A stretch of DNA of 64,000 bases from an uncultured Neomegalonema sp. (GTDB lineage Bacteria > Pseudomonadota > Alphaproteobacteria > Rhodobacterales > Rhodobacteraceae), in assembly GCA_938008165.1 (NCBI GenBank), contig CALLLP010000015.1, positions 1-64,000 on the forward strand, given 5' to 3'. Both the position numbers and the translations under genes were made by a program. The notes beneath the pieces were generated by a model. It did no database searches and was not told the DNA's origin. It saw nothing but the letters and a program-made list of their open reading frames with translations. Shown here in pieces: positions 58,056 through 64,000 of this stretch (its first letter is position 1; each line of letters opens with the position of its first letter).

Positions 58056-59992
58056 GAAAACACCTGTTGCCTGTTCTTGCCCTGTTTGGGACGCTTGGCC
58101 TCGCCCATCCCGCCGTAGCCTTCACGCCGATCGAGACGCCCTCGCTTCAGGCGCAGGTCGAGTCGGGCGATTTGCCCCCGATCGAAAGCCGTGCCCCCCG
58201 TGATGCCCTGATCGTCGATCTGCCCGCAAAGGGTCGCGAGACGGGCCGTCAGGGCGGCACTCTCCATACTCTGATCGCCAAATCCAAGGATATCCGCTAC
58301 ATGGTCGTCTGGGGCTATGCGCGGCTGCTGGGCTACAATGAAAATTACGAATTGCGCCCTGATATTCTCAAGGATGTAACGGTCGAGGATGACCGCATTT
58401 TCACCTTTACCCTGCGTGCCGGGCATCGGTGGTCCGACGGCCACCCCTTTACGACCGAGGATTTCCGGTACTGGTGGGAAGACGTCGCGAATAATTCCGA
58501 TCTCAGCCCATCGGGACCGCCCAGCCTGATGCTGGTGGATGGCAAACCCCCAATCGTGACGATCCTGAGCGATACCCGCATCCGTTATGCGTGGGGCGGA
58601 AAAAACCCGGAATTCCTGAGCGCGCTCGCCGCGGCGCGTCCACCCTTCATCTACCGCCCAGCACATTACCTGCGCCAGTTTCACGCGGCCTATGCCGATG
58701 TGGAAGCCCTGAAACCGCTCATCCAAAAGAAAAAGATGCGCAATTGGGCGCAGTTGCATAACCGTTTCGACAATCTCTACAAAAACGACAATACGGATCT
58801 GCCGACCCTCCAGCCGTGGATCAACACGACCGGCAAGAAGGGCCAGCATTTCGTGATGGCCCGCAATCCCTATTACCATCGCTTCGATACGACGGGGCAA
58901 CAGCTTCCCTATATCGACAAGGTGGATATGCGGGTTGCGGCGTCCAGCCTGTTTCCGGCCAAGACGATGGTTGGCGAGGTCGATCTTCTGGCAAGGGGTC
59001 TCGGATTTTCCGGTGTCCCCCTTCTCAAGAGCGGCGAGTCCCGGCAGGGATACGACACCCGCCTTTGGCCGACCGGGGCGTCATCGCATATCGCGCTCTA
59101 TCCGAATCTCAACTATATCGATCCGGCATGGCGCGAGATTTTGCAAAACCGGGATTTCCGCCGGGCGCTATCCCTCGGCATCGACCGACGGATCATCAAT
59201 CGCACGCTCTATTTCGGATTGGCCAAGGAAGTCGGCAATTCCGCCCTAGAGGACAGCCCGTTCTACGATCCCACGAATTCGCGGGCCTTCGCTCAATACG
59301 ACCCCGATGCCGCCAATCGTCTGCTCGACAACCTTGGCCTGACACAGCGCCGGGGCGATGGCATTCGCCTGCTGCCCGATGGCCGCCCCCTAGAAATCAT
59401 CGTCGAAACCGCCGGTGAGCGCATTGAGGAAGTCGATGCGCTAGAGCTGATCACCGAGACATGGCGCGAGATCGGCGTCAAGCTGCTCGCGCGCCCTTCG
59501 GATCGCGATATCCTGCGCAACCGCTCCTATACCGGCCTGACGATGATGACGGTCTGGAGCGGATGGGATCTGGGCGTCCCCACCGCCCATCTCTCGCCGG
59601 AGGAGTTGGCCCCGACCCGACAATCGACCCTTATTTGGCCGAAATGGGGGCAACGCTATCAAACCATGGGCGCCATGGGGGAACAGCCGGATATGCTTGC
59701 CGCCCAAGAATTGCTCAATCTCTACGAAGGCTGGCGGACCGGATGGCTGACCGATGCAGAGCCGATTACGAAGGACGAGGCATGGCGCAGGATGCTCCGC
59801 ATTCATGCCGACGAACAGTTCATCATCGGCGTCGTCGCCCAGGCGCCGCAGCCGGTTGTGGTAAGTGGACGTCTGCGCAACGTGCCGGAAATGGGCCTCT
59901 ACGCATGGGAGCCGGGCGCACAATTCGGCTTGCACCGCATCGACGAATTCTGGTTCGAAGATGCCGCGATCAAAGCGGCGGCGCTCGAATGA
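58052..59992 (+). CDS. Periplasmic peptide-binding protein (SBP family 5, YejA-like)
   Basis: 646 residues with signal peptide [26 protein letters not shown]_bac_5 layout: FTLRAGHRWSDGHPFTTEDF near 120, FVMARNPYYHRF near 268 and FRRALSLGIDRRIINRTLYFG (in parts) near 370. Length and the lead-in ESRAPRDALIVDLPAKGRETG fit the YejA-type peptide binder more than DppA. Captures a peptide in the periplasm and delivers it to the permeases. Operon with genes before and after. Confidence 0.9.
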   Translation: MRKHLLPVLALFGTLGLAHPAVAFTPIETPSLQAQVESGDLPPIESRAPRDALIVDLPAKGRETGRQGGTLHTLIAKSKDIRYMVVWGYARLLGYNENYELRPDILKDVTVEDDRIFTFTLRAGHRWSDGHPFTTEDFRYWWEDVANNSDLSPSGPPSLMLVDGKPPIVTILSDTRIRYAWGGKNPEFLSALAAARPPFIYRPAHYLRQFHAAYADVEALKPLIQKKKMRNWAQLHNRFDNLYKNDNTDLPTLQPWINTTGKKGQHFVMARNPYYHRFDTTGQQLPYIDKVDMRVAASSLFPAKTMVGEVDLLARGLGFSGVPLLKSGESRQGYDTRLWPTGASSHIALYPNLNYIDPAWREILQNRDFRRALSLGIDRRIINRTLYFGLAKEVGNSALEDSPFYDPTNSRAFAQYDPDAANRLLDNLGLTQRRGDGIRLLPDGRPLEIIVETAGERIEEVDALELITETWREIGVKLLARPSDRDILRNRSYTGLTMMTVWSGWDLGVPTAHLSPEELAPTRQSTLIWPKWGQRYQTMGAMGEQPDMLAAQELLNLYEGWRTGWLTDAEPITKDEAWRRMLRIHADEQFIIGVVAQAPQPVVVSGRLRNVPEMGLYAWEPGAQFGLHRIDEFWFEDAAIKAAALE

Positions 59993-60023
59993 CGGGAGCG
60001 TTTTTTCCCTATAGGCCACATGT

Positions 60024-61046
60024 ATGATCCGCTATCTCGCCAATCGCATCGCGACGATGGCCGTGACCCTTGCCGTGGTGTCGGCTCTCGTGTTCTTCAT
60101 CATCAATCTGCCGCCCGGCGACTTTCTGTCGAACCAGATCGCCGAATTACAGGCGCAGGGCGAATCCGCGAGCGTCGCCAAGGCGGAATTCCTGAGAGCG
60201 CAATATTCGCTCGATGAACCCTTATGGAAACAATACCTGATCTGGATCGGGGCCATGCCGGGGCCAGACGGATATTCCGGGCTGCTTCAGGGCGATTACG
60301 GCTGGTCCTTCGAATTCGATCAACCCGTTGCCGAAGTGCTCGGCGAGACATTGTGGCTGACCGTCTTGGTCAATTTGGCCGCGATGCTGTTCATCTACGC
60401 CGTGTCGCTGCCCCTTGGCACTCTGGCCGCTGTCCGGGCGGGTGGCGTGACGGATTATGCCGTTGCATTCATCGGCTATCTTGGGCTTGCCACGCCCAAT
60501 TTCCTGCTGGCGCTGATCCTGCTCTATTATGGCGAACGGTATCTTGGCCTGCCCATCGGAGGATTGATGGATAGCCGATTTGAAGGCGAGCCGTTTTCCT
60601 TCGACAAATTCAAGTCGATCATCGCGCATCTGATCGTCCCGACCATCGTAATCGGCACGGCGGGCACAGCCTCGATGATCCGCCGCTTGCGGGCTAATCT
60701 GCTCGACGAACTGGGTAAACCCTATGTCACGACAGCCAAGGCCAAGGGCCTGCACCCGACCAAGCGGGTGGTCAAATATCCGTTGCGGGCGGCGCTCAAT
60801 CCCTTTGTGGCCGATATTGGCAATCTGCTGCCCTCGCTGGTGAGTGGATCGGTGCTGGTATCGGTCGTGCTCAGCCTGCCGACCCTTGGCCCTGCCCTGC
60901 TGGCCGCCCTGCGCTCGCAGGACCATTACCTTGCGGGCTTTATCCTGCTATTCGTCTCGGTGCTGACGCTCGCCGGGATGCTGATTTCCGACATCCTGCT
61001 CGCGATCCTCGATCCGCGCATTCGCTTCGGAGGACGAGGACGATGA
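60024..61046 (+). CDS. Peptide ABC transporter permease (YejB-like)
   Basis: 340 residues with six membrane helices and the inner-membrane permease signature: NLLDELGKPYVTTAKAKGLHPTKRV (in parts KPYVTTAKAKGL) at about 230-250, the EAA loop that contacts the ATPase. DppB/OppB type by VTLAVVSALVFFIINLPPGDF at the start. Pairs with the next permease to form the channel. Overlaps it by 4 bp. Confidence 0.92.
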   Translation: MIRYLANRIATMAVTLAVVSALVFFIINLPPGDFLSNQIAELQAQGESASVAKAEFLRAQYSLDEPLWKQYLIWIGAMPGPDGYSGLLQGDYGWSFEFDQPVAEVLGETLWLTVLVNLAAMLFIYAVSLPLGTLAAVRAGGVTDYAVAFIGYLGLATPNFLLALILLYYGERYLGLPIGGLMDSRFEGEPFSFDKFKSIIAHLIVPTIVIGTAGTASMIRRLRANLLDELGKPYVTTAKAKGLHPTKRVVKYPLRAALNPFVADIGNLLPSLVSGSVLVSVVLSLPTLGPALLAALRSQDHYLAGFILLFVSVLTLAGMLISDILLAILDPRIRFGGRGR

Positions 61047-62242
61047 AGGAAACCGGAACCGATCCGCTGGCCGGGGGCCGCGCGCCCTCCCCCATCGACC
61101 CCAATGCGCGCTATGTGGATGCCACGCCATGGAACCCGGATGCGGATACCGATACGGGCGGTGCCCGCCCTGATCTGGACATGCCGACCGGCAAGCTGAT
61201 CCGGCGACGCTTTCTAAAACATAAGCTCGCGGTCGTATCGGCGCTGTTCCTCGCGTTTCTCTACCTGTGCATTCCGTTCGTGGAGATCATCGCCCCCTAC
61301 GATGCGAACCAGCGCGATGCGCAGCACCTGTTCGCGCCCCCACAAAAGGTTCATTTCTTCCATGAAGGATCGCTTGTTGCGCCCTATGTCTATGCGACCA
61401 CCGCAACGGCCGATCTCGAAAAATTCCAATGGACCTATACCGAGAATCGAAGCGAGCGACAGAATGTACGGTTCTTCTGTCTTGGCGAGACCTATCAATT
61501 CTGGGGCATGATCGAGGGGCGGTTTCACCTGATATGTCCACCTGAGGGGGGGACGCTGTTCCTTCTCGGGGCGGATAAGCTGGGGCGCGATGTGTTTTCG
61601 CGACTGGTCTATGGCATGCGGATTTCCCTGACCGTGGGCCTGATCGGCATTGCGATCTCGCTGTTGATCGGGGTGACCTTAGGCGGAATGGCCGGATATT
61701 TCGGCGGCTGGGTCGATGCCACGGTGCAGCGCATGATCGAGGTGATCCGCTCCTTGCCGGAACTGCCGATCTGGCTGGCGCTGTCGGCGGCGGTGCCGCC
61801 GCAATGGTCGCCGGTTTCCGTCTTTCTGATGATCTCGATCATCCTTGGCCTGCTCGACTGGCCGGGATTGGCGCGGGCAGTACGCTCAAAGCTTTTATCT
61901 TTGCGCGAAGAGGAATTCGTGCGCGCGGCAGAGTTGATCGGGGCCAAGCCCAGCCGGATCATCCGCACGCATCTGATCCCCAATTTCATGAGTCATATCG
62001 TCGTCAGTGCCTCGCTCTCGATCCCGGCGATGATTTTGGGCGAAACGGCGCTCAGCTTTCTCGGCCTTGGCCTACGCCCGCCTGCGGTCAGTTGGGGGGT
62101 GATGCTGAACGATGCACAGGACCTGACGATCATCGAATTCTATCCATGGGTCGCCAGCGCGATGATCCCCGTGATCCTCGTGGTCTTGGCCTTCAATTTC
62201 CTCGGCGACGGGCTGCGTGACGCGATGGATCCGTATAGTTGA
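61043..62242 (+). CDS. Peptide ABC transporter permease (YejE-like)
   Basis: 399 residues, longer than DppC types owing to an N-terminal cytosolic leader of about 50 residues and a 100-residue insert between helix 1 and the permease core (residues about 85-165), as in YejE. Core with LGADKLGRDVFSRLVYGMR near 175 and the EAA loop EEFVRAAELIGAKPSRIIRTHLIPN (in parts FVRAAELIGAKP). Last gene of the operon; a hairpin terminator follows. Confidence 0.92.
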   Translation: MKETGTDPLAGGRAPSPIDPNARYVDATPWNPDADTDTGGARPDLDMPTGKLIRRRFLKHKLAVVSALFLAFLYLCIPFVEIIAPYDANQRDAQHLFAPPQKVHFFHEGSLVAPYVYATTATADLEKFQWTYTENRSERQNVRFFCLGETYQFWGMIEGRFHLICPPEGGTLFLLGADKLGRDVFSRLVYGMRISLTVGLIGIAISLLIGVTLGGMAGYFGGWVDATVQRMIEVIRSLPELPIWLALSAAVPPQWSPVSVFLMISIILGLLDWPGLARAVRSKLLSLREEEFVRAAELIGAKPSRIIRTHLIPNFMSHIVVSASLSIPAMILGETALSFLGLGLRPPAVSWGVMLNDAQDLTIIEFYPWVASAMIPVILVVLAFNFLGDGLRDAMDPYS

Positions 62243-62290
62243 CGATCTGCCACCGGCGGCTTTCACCGATCGGCAGGGTCAGGCGGCTGA

Positions 62291-62330
62291 ACAAAAACAG
62301 CCCGTCGCTTTTCGCGCGGGCCGCTTTGAT
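62291..62330. terminator. Terminator between yej operon and PraR-like gene
   Basis: Stem GCCCG-T-CGC (62300-62308) and GCGCGGGC (62314-62321) with loop TTTTC and one bulge. On the minus strand it is followed by TGTTTTTGTT, a good stop for the PraR-like gene; on the plus strand by CGCTTTG, a weaker stop. Confidence 0.75.
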
Positions 62331-62353
62331 CAATCGCAGTGAAGAAGAAGGGC

Positions 62354-62767
62354 TTATTCGGCAGCGAGGGTTTTGATGAGTTCGACGATTTTGCGCCGTG
62401 TCTCCTGAGAGCCGATTTTCTTGAAGGCAGTATTCAGTTGAAGACCCTCAGAACTGCTAACGAAATCCATTACGAAAGCGGTTTCATCCGGCTCCGACAT
62501 GCCCTTAACATCACCTTTTTCCATACCATCGGTAATATTATGAGGCATATCCGCGAAAAAGAATTCAACGGGAACTTCCAAAATATTTGAAATTGCGAAA
62601 AGACGACTGGCGCCAACACGATTTGCGCCTTTCTCATATTTCTGCACTTGTTGAAATGTAAGCCCAAGGCGTTCGCCGAGACGTTCTTGGCTCATGCCGA
62701 TCATCATGCGCCGTAATCGGATGCGACTGCCAACATGTATGTCAACGGGATTAGGCAATTTTGTCAC
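62354..62767 (-). CDS. XRE-family regulator, PraR-like
   Basis: 137 residues from GTG 62767, which has AAGGA 6 nt upstream; a GTG at 62782 is possible but has poor spacing. The HTH covers about 15-65: GSRIRLRRMMIGMSQERLGERLG then TFQQVQKYEKGANRVGASRL, which is close to the PraR proteins of rhizobia (quorum-sensing and biofilm control). A C-terminal part with TAFKKIGSQETRRKIVELIKTLA may be for dimerisation. It lies next to lnt, the same neighbourhood as praR in rhizobia. Body is AT-richer than neighbours. Target genes unknown. Confidence 0.8.
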   Translation of the reverse strand: MTKLPNPVDIHVGSRIRLRRMMIGMSQERLGERLGLTFQQVQKYEKGANRVGASRLFAISNILEVPVEFFFADMPHNITDGMEKGDVKGMSEPDETAFVMDFVSSSEGLQLNTAFKKIGSQETRRKIVELIKTLAAE

Positions 62768-62862
62768 AATATGTCCTTGCACATCTTAAATTTGCGGGAT
62801 TTTAGATCTAGCTGCGTCTCGATTGCAAGAACAAAACACATAACTTTGCAAATTATCATATG

Positions 62863-62877
62863 ATGACGTAGCGTCAT
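62863..62877. promoter_or_regulatory. Inverted repeat upstream of the PraR-like gene
   Basis: ATGACG-TAG-CGTCAT gives 6-bp arms around 3 bases, about 100 bp upstream of the regulator start in an AT-rich region (62768-62992) with no gene. It may be a binding site, perhaps for self-control, or chance. Confidence 0.35.
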
Positions 62878-62992
62878 TTAAGTTTCAATATCCAAAAGCT
62901 ACAATAAATTTAAGTTGCATAGTAGAATTAAATGCATTCTTGCCGACTAGGCTACATCTCGTTTAAAGTCACAGAACACACAGCTGATGATA

Positions 62993-64000
62993 TTATCGTG
63001 ACTGTCTACTCATAAGTGCGCTGAACGCCAACACACTCAAAACCAGAATAATTAAAACCATGTCTTCGTACAGGCTATACAACGTATTTTCTACTGAAGC
63101 GGGCAAAGACACCAATAGTGTACCGGCCTCATTTAAGCGCAATGACTCTACGATCCGCCCTCGGCCGTCAATCATGGCAGAGATGCCAGTATTCGCCGCC
63201 CGTGCAATGGGGAGACCGCGCTCTATAGCGCGTACACGGGTCTGAGCCAGATGCTGTTGCGGCCCCGCTACTTTGCCAAACCATGCATCATTCGTAACAT
63301 GTACTAGCCAATCGACATCGGTATCGCGGTCGATAATTTCATGCGCGAAGATGGCTTCATAGCAGATCATGACACCAAAAGGCGGGAATGCGCCAATGGT
63401 CAGCGCTCTGTCTTGCGCGATCCCCGGAGCAAAACCACCGGGAAGGGAAATAAAGGCCCGCATACCAAGGCGCGTGAGCACCGCGTCGAAGGGCAGGTAT
63501 TCCCCGAAAGGCACGAGATGCTGCTTATCGTAAGTCCTCAGCAGAGACCCATCCCCACCGACCGCGAGCAGGCTGTTATGGACACGCTGGTTCGGTGTGC
63601 CCCGTCCTTCGACCCGAATGCCCCCGGCCAGCAGCACACTGCCTTCACGCAAACGTTGAGCGATGGCCGCTCTGATATCCGGCATTTCGGCAATGAGGAG
63701 AGGGGTCGCCGCTTCGGGCCAGATCACGATATCGGCGCCTTGGTCCGAGAGCAGACGCGTCTTTTCCAGAAGGTCGGAAAACTGGGCATCGCGTAGGTCA
63801 GGCCGCCATTTCTGCGTTTGCGGCACATTTGGCTGCACCAGCCCAATCTGCACCGGCTGCGCGCGGGGCATATCCTGCTCTGTCAGGCGCGCATGCCCCG
63901 CCATCCACGACCCTGCACCGATACAAAGGGCCAGCGATGCAAAGACCGCTCTGGGAACAAACCGATCCGCCCGCAGCGTCGCACCGATAAACGCCCCCAC
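62993..64000 (-). CDS. lnt: Apolipoprotein N-acyltransferase, N-terminus cut by window edge
   Basis: 335 residues at the C-terminal side are visible. Lnt adds the third acyl chain to lipoproteins in the inner membrane. Nitrilase-type catalytic residues: Glu in VIWPEAATPLL near 95 of this part, Lys in YDKQHLVPFGEYLPF near 160, Cys in FGVMICYEAIFAHE near 213. A last membrane helix (MVLIILVLSVLAFSALM) ends the protein. Followed by the PraR-like regulator on the same strand, as in related genomes (lnt-regulator-metK order). The start and first helices lie beyond position 64000. Confidence 0.94.
   Translation of the reverse strand: MGAFIGATLRADRFVPRAVFASLALCIGAGSWMAGHARLTEQDMPRAQPVQIGLVQPNVPQTQKWRPDLRDAQFSDLLEKTRLLSDQGADIVIWPEAATPLLIAEMPDIRAAIAQRLREGSVLLAGGIRVEGRGTPNQRVHNSLLAVGGDGSLLRTYDKQHLVPFGEYLPFDAVLTRLGMRAFISLPGGFAPGIAQDRALTIGAFPPFGVMICYEAIFAHEIIDRDTDVDWLVHVTNDAWFGKVAGPQQHLAQTRVRAIERGLPIARAANTGISAMIDGRGRIVESLRLNEAGTLLVSLPASVENTLYSLYEDMVLIILVLSVLAFSALMSRQSR

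Overview
The window reads as chromosome of a GC-rich alphaproteobacterium, most likely a member of the Rhodobacterales (Rhodobacteraceae-like). This rests on combined signals: a complex I operon carrying a small extra reading frame, the FlaF/FlbT/DUF1217 set behind a short flagellin, a PraR-like XRE regulator next to lnt, a DUF1636/DUF6732-bearing cobalamin locus, and K+-insensitive H+-pyrophosphatase. Genes are densely packed with many 4-bp ATGA overlaps. No tRNA, rRNA, CRISPR array, insertion sequence or prophage was seen. The only broken gene is a doubly frameshifted reading frame at 8024-8600. Family names come from reading translated motifs by eye; no database search was run.

Layout. 1-918: cut trypsin-like protease. 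1053-3007: HupE/UreJ-type membrane protein and DUF4198 protein, divergent with overlapping 5' ends. 3072-7936: circularly permuted ATP-grasp, alpha-E, transglutaminase and Anbu proteasome-like genes, followed by trpC. 7934-8026: an inverted-repeat element holding the stop codons of both flanking genes. 8735-12525: old-yellow-enzyme-type flavoprotein, DM13 lipoprotein and secreted trypsin-like protease. 12821-15751: divergent membrane and soluble pyrophosphatases. 15862-18328: M20 hydrolase, DUF3228 protein and cytochrome b561.

18483-28686: two divergent cobalamin operons. The minus operon is DUF1636-cobU-cobQ-ribD_C. The plus operon is DUF6732-cbiX-cobH-cobL-cobI-cbiG/cobJ-cobM-thioesterase. 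Together they cover the corrin methylations, ring contraction, amidation and nucleotide-loop activation, but no cobN, cobG, cobF/cbiD or cobK/cbiJ is present here. CbiX and CbiG suggest early cobalt insertion.

28687-34131: ClC channel, two tandem paralogous small exported proteins, and a bicarbonate module (beta-carbonic anhydrase divergent from SbtA-SbtB), then an RraA-like gene. 34158-40859: nuoABCD-(small exported ORF)-EF on the minus strand, ending in an FAD oxidoreductase instead of nuoG. 41040-43592: a small membrane protein, mtaB, a perfect CRP-type palindrome and a PAS protein. 43855-48831: acnA and thrS.

48900-56087: flagellar genes (flgD, fliK, rod-binding FlgJ-like, FlgN-like, flagellin, flaF, flbT, DUF1217). 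56265-62242: a Yej-type peptide ABC transporter. 62354-64000: PraR-like regulator and the C-terminal part of lnt.
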